Shown here one piece after another: positions 7,279 through 15,933 of a stretch of 30,520 bases of DNA; position 1 is the stretch's first letter, and every line of letters starts with the position of its first letter. A program made the translations under genes and the position numbers. The notes under the pieces are model-generated. The model was not told where the DNA came from and did not search any database. It saw only the letters and a program-made list of their open reading frames with translations. This stretch comes from DASPLX01 sp035627375 (GTDB lineage: Bacteria > Pseudomonadota > Gammaproteobacteria > Burkholderiales > Burkholderiaceae_D), in contig DASPLX010000078.1 of NCBI GenBank assembly GCA_035627375.1, forward strand, positions 1-30,520, written 5' to 3'.

Positions 7279-9410
7279 TGGAGAGCATCGCACTGCCGCC
7301 GCTGCGCGAGGAATTGTCGCTTCATCCGGGACCGGCGCTGGCGACCGGCGAACCGAACCACGTGCTCGAAGATCCGGTGCGCAACCAGTTCTTTCGCATC
7401 GACTGGATGACCTTCGAGATCCTGCGCCGCTGGTCGTTCGGCAATGCGGACGACATCCTGCTGTCGATCCGCGCGGCGACCGCGCTCGATCCGTCCGCCG
7501 ACGACGTCGCCGCCGTCGCCAGGTTCCTGAACGACAACCAGCTGCTGCGGCCCGATCCGCTCGCCGCGATCAAGCCGATGGCGCAACGCTATCTGGCCGC
7601 GCGCGGCAAGTGGCACCAGCGCTTGCTGCACCACTATCTGTTCTTTCGGATTCCCCTGCTCAAGCCCGACCGCTGGCTGACGCGCGTCGCGCCGGCCTTC
7701 GAATGGGCGTACTCCGCGGCGTTCGCGCGCCTGACGCTGCTGGCGCTGCTGGTCGGCGGCGCGCAGGTCGCGCGCGACTGGCAGCGCTTCAGCGCGACGC
7801 TGGCGGATGCCTTCACGCCCGGCGGCCTGCTCGCCTATGCGCTGGCCTTGATCGGCGTGAAATGCATCCACGAACTCGGCCACGCGCTCACCGCCAAGCG
7901 CTACGGTTGCCGCGTACCGACCATGGGCATCGCCTTCCTGGTGCTGTGGCCGGTACCCTATACCGACACCAACGATGCCTGGCGGCTCGGCAGCAACCGG
8001 CAGCGGCAGCGGATCGCCGCCGCCGGCGTCGCCGCCGAACTGATCGTCGCCGCCTGGTCGACGCTGGCCTGGGCGCTGCTGCCGGATGGGCTGCTGCGCG
8101 CGATGGTCTTTCCGCTCGCGACCACGACCTGGATCGCGACGCTCGCCGTCAACACGAGTCCGTTCATGCGCTTCGACGGTTATTTCCTGCTCTCCGACTG
8201 GCTCGACATGCCGAACCTGCACGCGCGCGCCTTCGCGCTGGCGCGCTGGGACTTGCGCGAACGCCTGTTCGGCCTCGGCGCGCCGCCGCCCGAATACCTG
8301 CCGCGCCGCCGCAACATCGGCCTGATCCTGTTCGCCTGGGCCACCTGGTTGTATCGCTTGACGCTCTTCATCGGCATCGCCGTGCTCGTCTATCACTTCT
8401 TCATCAAGATCGTGGGCATCTTCCTGTTCGCGGTGGAGATCGCCTGGTTCGTGCTGCGCCCGATCGCGCAGGAAATCGCGGCATGGCGCGCGCTGCTGCC
8501 GCAACTCAAGAGCAGCCGGCGGGCGCGCCGCAGCGCCTTGCTGTTCGCCGCGCTCCTGCTGCTGTTCGTCCTGCCGTGGCCGGCGCGCATCCAGTCGAGC
8601 GCGATGCTGCACGCCAGGCAAGTGTTCCCGATCCATGCGCCCAGGGAGGCGCAGCTGTTGGCCCTTCCGATCGCGGAAGGCGGCGCGGTCGCGGCCGGGC
8701 AAGCGGTGATGCAGCTCTCCAGCCCGGAAACCGACAGCCGCCGGCGCGCGCTCGAGGCGCTGATCGAACGCCTGCGCTGGCAAGCGTCGTCCGGCGCCGC
8801 TTTCGATGCCGAGCAGCGCGGCCGCGGCGCGGTGTTGCGCGAGGAGTTGGCGACGGCGGAGGCGGCGCTGCAGGAGTTGGAGCAAGAGGCCGTCCGTTAT
8901 CGGCCGGTCGCGCCGTTCTCCGGCCGCCTGCGCGACGTCCTGCCGGAACTCGCGCCCGGAGTCTGGGTCGCGGCGAACGAACGCCTCGCCATCCTGGTCG
9001 GCGACGACGGCCTGGAAGCCGAGAGTTACCTCGAAGAAGATCTGGTGCATCGCATCGCCGTCGGCGATACCGCGCGCTTCTACCCGGACGGCCTCGACGG
9101 TCCGGCGGTGCGGCTGGTCGTTACCTCGATCGATCAGGATGCCAGCCGTATCCTGCCGAGCGGTTTATGGGCGGCGGCCCACGGCGGCGCGATCGCGGCA
9201 CGCGAAAAACAGGGCGCCTGGTATCCCGAGCATGCCGTCTATCGTGTCGGCTTCGCGCTGTGGGACGAGCAAGATGCGCGCGACCTGGCGCCGGCGGCAT
9301 CCGGCCAATCCCGGCGCGGCACGGTCGTGATCGCCGGCGCATGGGAAGCGCCGGGCGCGCGTTTCGTTCGCCATTTCCTTTCCGTGCTCTGGCGCGAGAT
9401 CGGTTTCTAG
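7278..9410 (+). CDS. M50-type membrane metalloprotease fused to a HlyD-like adaptor domain
   Basis: 710 residues from the ATG that overlaps the preceding stop (TGATG); a possible start 51 bases upstream would overlap the adaptor gene further and is less likely. An N-terminal ~90-residue part resembles PqqD-like winged-helix domains (NQFFRIDWMTFEILRRW). A polytopic membrane region follows with the zinc motif HELGH at residues 198-202 and a second M50-type motif NTSPFMRFDGYF with Asp at 300, the expected third ligand. After more membrane segments and a last one near 420, the C-terminus reads as an adaptor: a half-motif (FPIHAPREAQLLALPIAEGG), a helical hairpin (about 490-545), the second half (YRPVAPFSGRLRDVLPEL) and a barrel. 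Proteins of this build occur beside HlyD-like adaptors and large exported proteins; whether this one cuts its substrate, a partner or only acts in export cannot be told from sequence. No ABC ATPase is seen nearby. Confidence 0.82.
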   Translation: MESIALPPLREELSLHPGPALATGEPNHVLEDPVRNQFFRIDWMTFEILRRWSFGNADDILLSIRAATALDPSADDVAAVARFLNDNQLLRPDPLAAIKPMAQRYLAARGKWHQRLLHHYLFFRIPLLKPDRWLTRVAPAFEWAYSAAFARLTLLALLVGGAQVARDWQRFSATLADAFTPGGLLAYALALIGVKCIHELGHALTAKRYGCRVPTMGIAFLVLWPVPYTDTNDAWRLGSNRQRQRIAAAGVAAELIVAAWSTLAWALLPDGLLRAMVFPLATTTWIATLAVNTSPFMRFDGYFLLSDWLDMPNLHARAFALARWDLRERLFGLGAPPPEYLPRRRNIGLILFAWATWLYRLTLFIGIAVLVYHFFIKIVGIFLFAVEIAWFVLRPIAQEIAAWRALLPQLKSSRRARRSALLFAALLLLFVLPWPARIQSSAMLHARQVFPIHAPREAQLLALPIAEGGAVAAGQAVMQLSSPETDSRRRALEALIERLRWQASSGAAFDAEQRGRGAVLREELATAEAALQELEQEAVRYRPVAPFSGRLRDVLPELAPGVWVAANERLAILVGDDGLEAESYLEEDLVHRIAVGDTARFYPDGLDGPAVRLVVTSIDQDASRILPSGLWAAAHGGAIAAREKQGAWYPEHAVYRVGFALWDEQDARDLAPAASGQSRRGTVVIAGAWEAPGARFVRHFLSVLWREIGF

Positions 9411-9438
9411 AGGCTGTTTGAGTTCATAACAGCCTCTA
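9408..9438 (+). terminator. Perfect 11-bp hairpin starting at the stop codon of the M50 gene
   Basis: TAGAGGCTGTT (9408-9418) pairs exactly with AACAGCCTCTA (9428-9438) around a 9-base loop, and the stem includes the TAG stop. No T-run follows on the plus strand, so it may act as a weak terminator or as a 3'-end stabilising hairpin; its role is inferred. Confidence 0.5.
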
Positions 9439-9457
9439 AAATCCGCCGGGCAAATGA

Positions 9458-9490
9458 AAAGGCGGGCGGCATTGCTGCCGTCCGCCCTTT
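9458..9490. terminator. GC-rich hairpin between convergent genes, likely bidirectional terminator
   Basis: A stem of about 14 pairs (AAAGG-CGGGCGGCA with TGCCGTCCGCCCTTT, one bulged C and one G-T pair) around a four-base loop. Read on the minus strand it is followed by TTTTCATTT, a good intrinsic terminator for the oxidoreductase gene that ends at 9538. On the plus strand it ends in CCCTTTCT and may also stop the adaptor/M50 operon. Confidence 0.7.
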
Positions 9491-9537
9491 CTCGTGCCGG
9501 CGCGGGCACCGGAATCGGGCCGCGCGCCATGCAGACG

Positions 9538-12500
9538 CTACGCCGCGTGCTGCGTCGACGCGGACGCCGGAGCGTCGAAAGCGCGCAACAGCGTCGCTTC
9601 CTTCTCCTGCGCATTCTTCAGATGCCGCTCCTTCACGTGGCCGAAGCCGCGGATATCTTCCGGAATGCTCGCGATCGCGGTCGCCTTCGCGAGGTTTTCA
9701 GTCGTGAGTTTCGGCAGCAGACCGGAGATCGTGGCCTTGTACCGATCGATCAAGGCGCGCTCCATCCTGCGTTCCTCGGTGTAACCGAAGATGTCGAGCG
9801 CCGTGCCGCGCAAGCCCTTGAACTTGGCGAGCAAGCCGAAGGCCTTCATCATCCACGGGCCGTATTCCTGCTTGACCAGGTGGCCCTTGGCGTCGCGCTT
9901 GGCAAGCAGCGGCGGCGCCAGGTGGAACTTGATCTTGTAGTCGCCTTCGAACATGTTCTCGATCTTGGCGCGGAACGCGCCGTTCGAATGCAGGCGCGCG
10001 ACCTCGTACTCGTCCTTGTAGGCCATCAGCTTGAACAGGTACTTGGCGACGGCTTCCGTCAGGCGCAGCGGCTTGGCGGCGTCGACCAGACCGGCTTCGG
10101 CCGCGCGCACCGTTTCGACGAAATCGCTGTACTGCTTGGCGTAGGCGGCGTTCTGGTAATCGGTCAGGAACGCGACGCGGCGGGCCACGATATCGTTGAG
10201 CGTCGGCGTGCGCTTGAATTCGATCACCTGCGCGACCGTGTTGTTGGCCTTGGCCGCCTTCTCGACCGCGATCGGGTCGTGCGCCGCCTGCCGGCCCCAG
10301 TTGAATGCCTGCTTGTTGAAATCGATCGATACGCCGTTCAATTCGATCGCCTTCATGATCGCGGCTTCCGACAACGGCACCCAGCCCTTCTGCCATGAAT
10401 AGCCGAGCATGAACATGTTGGTCGCGATCGAATCGCCCATCAAGGCGGTGGCGATGCTGGCGGCGTCGATGAAGTCGGCGCGGTCCTTGCCGCAGGCGGT
10501 ACGGATATCGTTCTCGGCCGCCGTTTCGGGGAAGGTCCAGTTCGGATTGCGGACGAAGGCGGCGGTCGGCGACACGGTCGAGTTGACCGCCGCATGCGTG
10601 CGTCCCTCGCCCATGCGCGACAGCGCGTCGCGGCTCGCGGTGACAATCGAATCGCAACCGATCACGAGATCGGCCATGCCGGTGCCGACGCGCGTCGAGT
10701 GGATGTCGGCCGGGTTGTCGGCCAGGCGCACGTGCGACATCACGGCGCCGCCCTTTTGCGCGAGGCCGGTCATGTCGAGCACCGAGCAGCCCTTGCCTTC
10801 GATATGCGCGGCCACCGCCAGGATCTGGCCGATCGTCACGACGCCGGTGCCGCCGACGCCGGTGACCAGGATGCCGTATGGTTCGGCCGTGGAGGGCAGC
10901 GTCGGCTGCGGCAACTTGAACGGCGTCGCTTCCGGCTTGGCGGTCTCGGCCTTCTTCGGCTTCTTCAGCTTGCCGCCTTCCACCGTCACGAAGCTCGGGC
11001 AGAAACCGGTCACGCAGGAGAAGTCCTTGTTGCACGACGATTGGTTGATCTGGCGCTTGCGGCCGAATTCGGTTTCGAGCGGTTCGACCGACAGGCAGTT
11101 CGATTGCACGCCGCAGTCGCCGCACCCTTCGCACACGGCTTCGTTGATGACGGCGCGCTTGGCCGGGTCGGGGAACTCGCCTTTCTTCCGGCGGCGGCGC
11201 TTCTCGGAGGCGCAGGTCTGGTCGTAGATCATGGCCGACACGCCCTTGACTTCGCGCAGCTCGCGCTGCACCTGGTCGAGTTCGCTGCGATGGCGGATCG
11301 TCACGCCCGGCGCCCAGTTGGTGCCGACCGGATATTTGTCCGGTTCGTCGGTGACGACGATGATCGGATTGACGCCTTCGGCCGCGATCTGGCGCGAGAT
11401 CATGGCCGGATCGAGCGGACCGTCGACGTTCTGGCCGCCGGTCATCGCGACCGCGTCGTTGTAGAGGATCTTGTAGGTGATGTTGACCTTGGCCGCGACC
11501 GCCGCGCGGATCGCCAGCAAGCCCGAGTGGAAATAAGTGCCGTCGCCGAGATTGGTGAAGACGTGCTTTTCGTTGGTGAACGGCGCCTGGCCGACCCAGG
11601 TCACGCCTTCCGCGCCCATGTGGGTGAAGGTCGAGGTCTCGCGGTCCATCCACAGGACCATGTAATGGCAGCCGATGCCGGCCAGCGCGCGCGAACCTTC
11701 CGGCACCTTGGTCGAGGTGTTGTGCGGGCAGCCCGAGCAGAAATGCGGCACGCGATCCTTGTTCGGATCGGCCTTGGTCGGATAGGCCTTGAGCACGTTC
11801 TCCTTCGCCTCGAGGAAGGCGACGCGTTCCTTGACGCGCTGCTCGACCGGATGGCCGGCGAAGTATTTCGAGATGCGGGTCGCGATCGCGCGCGCGATCT
11901 GGGCCGTGCTCAGCTCGTAGGTCGCCGGCAGCAGCCAGTTGCCGTGGCCTTCGCGGTGGCTGCCGCTCCATTCGCTGGTGTCGTCGAACTTGCCGACCAC
12001 GCGCGGACGCACGTCGTCGCGCCAGTTGTACAGCTCTTCCTTGAGCTGGTATTCGAGGATCTGGCGCTTCTCTTCGACGACGATGATCTCGTCGAGGCCT
12101 TGCGCGAAGGCGCGCACGCCTTCTGCCTCGAGCGGCCAGTTCATGCCGACCTTGAACAGGCGGATGCCGATGTCCTTCGCGACCTGCTCGTCGATGCCGA
12201 GATCGGCCAGCGCCTGGCGCGTGTCGAGATAGGACTTGCCGGCGGTGATGATGCCGATGCGCGCATGCGGGCTGTCCCAGACGATCCGGTTCAGGTTGTT
12301 GGCGCGCACGTAGGCGAGCGCGGCATACCACTTGTACTGGTTCATCCGGACTTCCTGCTCGAGCACGGAATCCGGATAGCGGATGTTGAGGCCGCCCGGC
12401 GGCAATTCGAATTCGGTCGGGATGACGATGTCGACGCGGTCCGGATCGATCTCGACCGCAGCGCCCGATTCGACGATGTCGGTCACGCATTTCATGGCGA

Positions 12501-13119
12501 CCCACAAGCCGGTGTAGCGCGACAGCGCCCAGCCGTGCAAGCCGTAGTCGAGATATTCCTGCACCGACGACGGATAGAGCACCGGAATGCCGCACGCTTT
12601 CAGGATGTGCTCGCTCTGGTGCGCCGTGGTCGAGGATTTGGCGGCGTGGTCATCGCCCGCGATCACCAGCACGCCGCCGTGCTTCGACGTGCCCGCCATG
12701 TTGGCATGCTTGAAGACGTCGCCGCAGCGGTCCACGCCCGGGCCCTTGCCGTACCACATGCCGAACACGCCGTCGTATTGCGCGCCGGGGAACAGGTTGA
12801 CCTGCTGCGTGCCCCAGACCGCGGTGGCCGCCAGGTCTTCGTTCATGCCGGGATGGAACTTGACGTGGTGGGCCTCGAGATACTTGCGCGCCTTCATCGC
12901 CGTCATGTCGACCGCGCCGAGCGGCGAGCCGCGGTAGCCGGTGATGTAGCCGGCGGTATTGAGTCCTGCCTTGAGATCGCGTTGACGTTGCAACATCGGC
13001 AGACGGATCAACGCCTGGGTACCCGTCATGAAAGCGCGGCCGCGCTCGAGCGTGTACTTGTCGTCAAGGGAAATGTTGTCCAACAGCCGCTGCTGCCCGG
13101 ACGGTAGAGGTGCGTTCAT
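9538..13119 (-). CDS. Indolepyruvate:ferredoxin oxidoreductase, single-chain form
   Basis: 1193 residues, the usual size of the proteobacterial fused enzyme. It oxidatively decarboxylates aryl pyruvates (indolepyruvate, phenylpyruvate, 4-hydroxyphenylpyruvate) to aryl-acetyl-CoA with ferredoxin as acceptor, in the cytoplasm. The N-terminal half carries pyrimidine-binding and transketolase-like parts; a CSGCPHN motif and a thiamine diphosphate motif beginning GDGTYFHSG lie near residue 525. Two cysteine clusters (CEGCGDCGVQSNC and CNKDFSCVTGFC, about 660-695) fit iron-sulfur ligation. From about 745 the gamma-like domain begins (GILVTGVGGTGVVTIGQI). Start chosen at the ATG with TGGAGA five bases upstream. 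Transcribed alone; a hairpin sits about 60 bases before the start. The neighbouring hpd-phhA genes use related substrates. Symbols such as iorA are normally used for the two-subunit form, so none is assigned. Confidence 0.93.
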   Translation of the reverse strand: MNAPLPSGQQRLLDNISLDDKYTLERGRAFMTGTQALIRLPMLQRQRDLKAGLNTAGYITGYRGSPLGAVDMTAMKARKYLEAHHVKFHPGMNEDLAATAVWGTQQVNLFPGAQYDGVFGMWYGKGPGVDRCGDVFKHANMAGTSKHGGVLVIAGDDHAAKSSTTAHQSEHILKACGIPVLYPSSVQEYLDYGLHGWALSRYTGLWVAMKCVTDIVESGAAVEIDPDRVDIVIPTEFELPPGGLNIRYPDSVLEQEVRMNQYKWYAALAYVRANNLNRIVWDSPHARIGIITAGKSYLDTRQALADLGIDEQVAKDIGIRLFKVGMNWPLEAEGVRAFAQGLDEIIVVEEKRQILEYQLKEELYNWRDDVRPRVVGKFDDTSEWSGSHREGHGNWLLPATYELSTAQIARAIATRISKYFAGHPVEQRVKERVAFLEAKENVLKAYPTKADPNKDRVPHFCSGCPHNTSTKVPEGSRALAGIGCHYMVLWMDRETSTFTHMGAEGVTWVGQAPFTNEKHVFTNLGDGTYFHSGLLAIRAAVAAKVNITYKILYNDAVAMTGGQNVDGPLDPAMISRQIAAEGVNPIIVVTDEPDKYPVGTNWAPGVTIRHRSELDQVQRELREVKGVSAMIYDQTCASEKRRRRKKGEFPDPAKRAVINEAVCEGCGDCGVQSNCLSVEPLETEFGRKRQINQSSCNKDFSCVTGFCPSFVTVEGGKLKKPKKAETAKPEATPFKLPQPTLPSTAEPYGILVTGVGGTGVVTIGQILAVAAHIEGKGCSVLDMTGLAQKGGAVMSHVRLADNPADIHSTRVGTGMADLVIGCDSIVTASRDALSRMGEGRTHAAVNSTVSPTAAFVRNPNWTFPETAAENDIRTACGKDRADFIDAASIATALMGDSIATNMFMLGYSWQKGWVPLSEAAIMKAIELNGVSIDFNKQAFNWGRQAAHDPIAVEKAAKANNTVAQVIEFKRTPTLNDIVARRVAFLTDYQNAAYAKQYSDFVETVRAAEAGLVDAAKPLRLTEAVAKYLFKLMAYKDEYEVARLHSNGAFRAKIENMFEGDYKIKFHLAPPLLAKRDAKGHLVKQEYGPWMMKAFGLLAKFKGLRGTALDIFGYTEERRMERALIDRYKATISGLLPKLTTENLAKATAIASIPEDIRGFGHVKERHLKNAQEKEATLLRAFDAPASASTQHAA

Positions 13120-13178
13120 TCAGTCTCCAAACCAAAAATCGTGTCTTTGGGGCGCTCATTTGTAGCAGCCAGTCAAAA

Positions 13179-13199
13179 GGCCCGCCTTGTGGGCGGGCC
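13179..13199 (-). terminator. Intrinsic-terminator-like hairpin in the oxidoreductase leader (attenuator candidate)
   Basis: GGCCCGCC (13179-13186) pairs with GGCGGGCC (13192-13199) around a five-base loop. Read on the minus strand the stem is followed directly by TTTT, the normal form of an intrinsic terminator in GC-rich genomes, yet it lies about 60 bases upstream of the oxidoreductase start codon with no gene before it. It could be an attenuator or the end of an unannotated small transcript. Confidence 0.55.
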
Positions 13200-13308
13200 C
13201 GGGGCTGTTTTCCATTGACATTTTACACGGTAGCACAGCGCTTCCCGGCCCTCAATGCACAGTGCAGCACAACGACTTCATTCGCTTCTCGTGCTGCGCG
13301 CGCGAAAT

Positions 13309-13347
13309 GTGTCACAAGCATTCGTAAAACGTGTAACAACTCGTAAA
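13309..13347 (+). repeat. Two related direct repeats, operator candidate
   Basis: GTGTCACAA...TTCGTAAA (13309-13328) is echoed by GTGTAACAA..CTCGTAAA (13331-13347). The first halves are 22 bases apart and the second halves 19, about two helical turns, which suits a regulator binding on one face upstream of either divergent gene. No family can be named. Confidence 0.35.
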
Positions 13348-13411
13348 TGCGATAGAGAAACTTGTCTCCGTATCTTTAAATGACTGCAAGCGTCCCTACA
13401 TTCTGAACAAC

Positions 13412-13687
13412 ATGCTTGCCAGAGTCATCACGGTCTACCTCGCCGCTTTGTTCGTCTGCGGCGGCATTGCAACACTGGTGCCCTCGTCCGCGACCGCGAC
13501 GTCGGCCGCGCGCACCCACCGGGCGGCCATGCAGGTCCGGCCGTTCCAGGAAGACGTGAAAGCGCGGGCCGAACATGCAATCCTGCGCGACCGTCTCGCC
13601 TCCCCGGAGGATCGCGCCAACGACGGCATCGAAGGCGATGCGAGAGACCGTATGAAATACCGCCCCCTGTCGTCGCCGATGACGTGA
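13412..13687 (+). CDS. Small exported hypothetical protein (91 aa)
   Basis: I do not recognise a family. The first ~29 residues look like a signal peptide (MLARVITVYLAALFVCGGIA, then LVPSSATA), followed by a short hydrophilic, charged chain with no Cys after the leader. The ribosome binding site is weak. Support for a real gene comes from a strong plus-strand intrinsic terminator at 13745-13778, which has no other upstream plus-strand gene to serve, and from the intergenic region ahead of it. Overlapping minus-strand frames show no signal peptide or known motif and would run against that terminator. A secreted or periplasmic small protein, or a membrane-anchored one, is the most that can be said. 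Confidence 0.5.
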   Translation: MLARVITVYLAALFVCGGIATLVPSSATATSAARTHRAAMQVRPFQEDVKARAEHAILRDRLASPEDRANDGIEGDARDRMKYRPLSSPMT

Positions 13688-13744
13688 CGCGCCGCCAGGA
13701 GGCTGCAACCGGACCGATTTTCCCCTGGGTGTATATCACCGCTT

Positions 13745-13778
13745 GCGGGTTCCGCGATTCGTGGAACCCGCTTTTTTT
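13745..13778 (+). terminator. Strong intrinsic terminator
   Basis: GCGGGTTCC (13745-13753) pairs with GGAACCCGC (13763-13771); the loop bases can extend the stem by three pairs, and seven T follow (13772-13778). On the minus strand no T-run follows the stem, so it serves plus-strand transcription from the 13412 gene. Confidence 0.85.
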
Positions 13779-13799
13779 ATCGGCCGGTGCAGTCCTGTC

Positions 13800-14693
13800 T
13801 TATGGATTCGGCGCCAGGTTCGTCTCGCCCGGCAGCAAGCTGTCGGCCGGCAAGGCATCGAGCAGCTTGATCCGGTCGTATATCGGCGTGAAATCCGGCG
13901 CCGTATCGTCGAACAGCTTCTGGAAGCTATCGATGACGAAGTAGGTCTCCTGGTAAGAATCGATCTTGTACAGCGTGCGCATGCAGCGCTCGACGTCGAG
14001 CATGACGCGGCGCGGATTCGGGCTCTTCAGGCAGTAATCGATCTCGCCGCCCGACGACAGGATGCCGGCGCCGTAGACGCGCAAGCCCTGGTCGGTCTTG
14101 ATCAGGCCGAATTCGACCGTGTACCAATAGAGCCGCGCCAGATATTTCAACGCATCGAGCTTCAAGGCTTTCAAGCCGCCCTTGCCGTATTCCTGCAGAT
14201 GCTCGGCGAAGATCGGATTGAACAGCAGCGGCACGTGGCCGAAGAAGTCGTGGAACACGTCCGGTTCGACGATGTAATCGAATTCCTCGGGCTCGCGCAG
14301 CCACACCGTGACCGGGAAACGGCGCGCCGCCAGATGCTCGAAGAAGGTCAGGTCGGGAATCAATCCCGGCACCGCGACCAGCTGCCACTTGGTGGCCTTG
14401 TAGAGCGCCTCGTTGGTCTTGGCGAAACTGGGAATGCCGTCGCTGGCTTCCAGTTTTCGCAGGCTCTCGATGAAGACGTCGCAGGCGCGTCCCGGCAACA
14501 GCCTGGCCTGGCGCTCGTACAGGCGGCGCCACAGCGCATGCTGCTCCGGCGTGTAGAGCGAGCAATCCTGCTTGATGACGTAATGCGCATCGGCCTTCGA
14601 ATAGTCGCCGCGCAGCTTGCCGCCGTCGGACTTTTCCGTGAGCGTCTTGAAAAAGTCCGCTTGGTCGACCGTGAGTTCGACAGACGCGTCCAT
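13800..14693 (-). CDS. phhA: Phenylalanine 4-monooxygenase
   Basis: 297 residues, typical for the bacterial enzyme. It hydroxylates L-phenylalanine to L-tyrosine with O2, tetrahydropterin and non-heme iron, in the cytoplasm. The iron site is complete: H148 and H153 in DVFHDFFGHVP and E194 in WYTVEFGLI. The conserved GAGILSSGGEI segment lies near 208-218. The start follows the hpd stop by one base (TAGCATG) with GGAGG overlapping the end of hpd, so translation is coupled and both are one operon. No pterin-carbinolamine dehydratase (phhB) gene is present alongside, although it accompanies phhA in many species. Its tyrosine product feeds, after transamination, the upstream-encoded HPPD. Confidence 0.95.
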   Translation of the reverse strand: MDASVELTVDQADFFKTLTEKSDGGKLRGDYSKADAHYVIKQDCSLYTPEQHALWRRLYERQARLLPGRACDVFIESLRKLEASDGIPSFAKTNEALYKATKWQLVAVPGLIPDLTFFEHLAARRFPVTVWLREPEEFDYIVEPDVFHDFFGHVPLLFNPIFAEHLQEYGKGGLKALKLDALKYLARLYWYTVEFGLIKTDQGLRVYGAGILSSGGEIDYCLKSPNPRRVMLDVERCMRTLYKIDSYQETYFVIDSFQKLFDDTAPDFTPIYDRIKLLDALPADSLLPGETNLAPNP

Positions 14694-14694
14694 G

Positions 14695-15807
<1,113 letters not shown>

Positions 15808-15834
15808 GTCTGCCTCCAGAGTGTCGATGCGCAC

Positions 15835-15840
15835 AGTATA
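15835..15840 (-). promoter_or_regulatory. Probable -10 of the hpd-phhA promoter
   Basis: Read on the minus strand this is TATACT, 27 bases before the hpd ATG. At normal spacing the -35 region is only AT-rich (ATTTTA), which would fit an activator-dependent promoter such as one driven by the divergent Lrp-type regulator. Confidence 0.5.
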
Positions 15841-15893
15841 GGCTTGAGAAACGGGCATAAAATTGCAAATTATTCCCGGAAATGAGAAATTTG

Positions 15894-15908
15894 AGCAATA
15901 ATATTGCT
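15894..15908. promoter_or_regulatory. Palindromic Lrp/AsnC-type operator candidate
   Basis: AGCAAT-AAT-ATTGCT, six-base perfect arms around three bases, in an AT-rich stretch between the divergent hpd and lrp-type genes. It abuts a TATAAA (15908-15913) that could be the regulator gene's own -10, so binding here could autorepress while activating hpd. Size and AT-rich centre suit Lrp-family sites. Confidence 0.55.
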
Positions 15909-15933
15909 ATAAATTTTTATTTATTGGTGGTTT

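Larger units (their letters stand above)
13120..13411. other. Divergent control region between oxidoreductase gene and small exported-protein gene
   Basis: 292 bases without a convincing gene. On the minus strand it holds the oxidoreductase leader with the hairpin at 13179-13199; a weak promoter-like pair is TTGAGG and TACCGT separated by 17 bases (roughly 13254-13226). On the plus strand it leads to the 13412 gene and contains two related direct repeats (13309-13328 and 13331-13347) and a TATCTT hexamer at 13371-13376 with no clear -35 partner. Confidence 0.5.

Noticed and set aside
7224..9050. 608-codon minus-strand frame opposite the M50 gene
   Set aside because: Arg/Gln/Glu-rich antisense shadow; the plus strand encodes HELGH and membrane helices.
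9454..13107. Long plus-strand frames opposite the oxidoreductase (314 and 837 codons)
   Set aside because: His/Arg/Asp-rich antisense shadows; the minus strand has complete cofactor motifs.
13376..13739. Minus-strand frames opposite the small exported protein
   Set aside because: No signal peptide, motif or ribosome binding site, and the strong terminator beyond is in plus orientation.
15808..15858. Longer hpd start 51 bases upstream
   Set aside because: No ribosome binding site, would include the -10 hexamer, and the extra residues do not look like HPPD.
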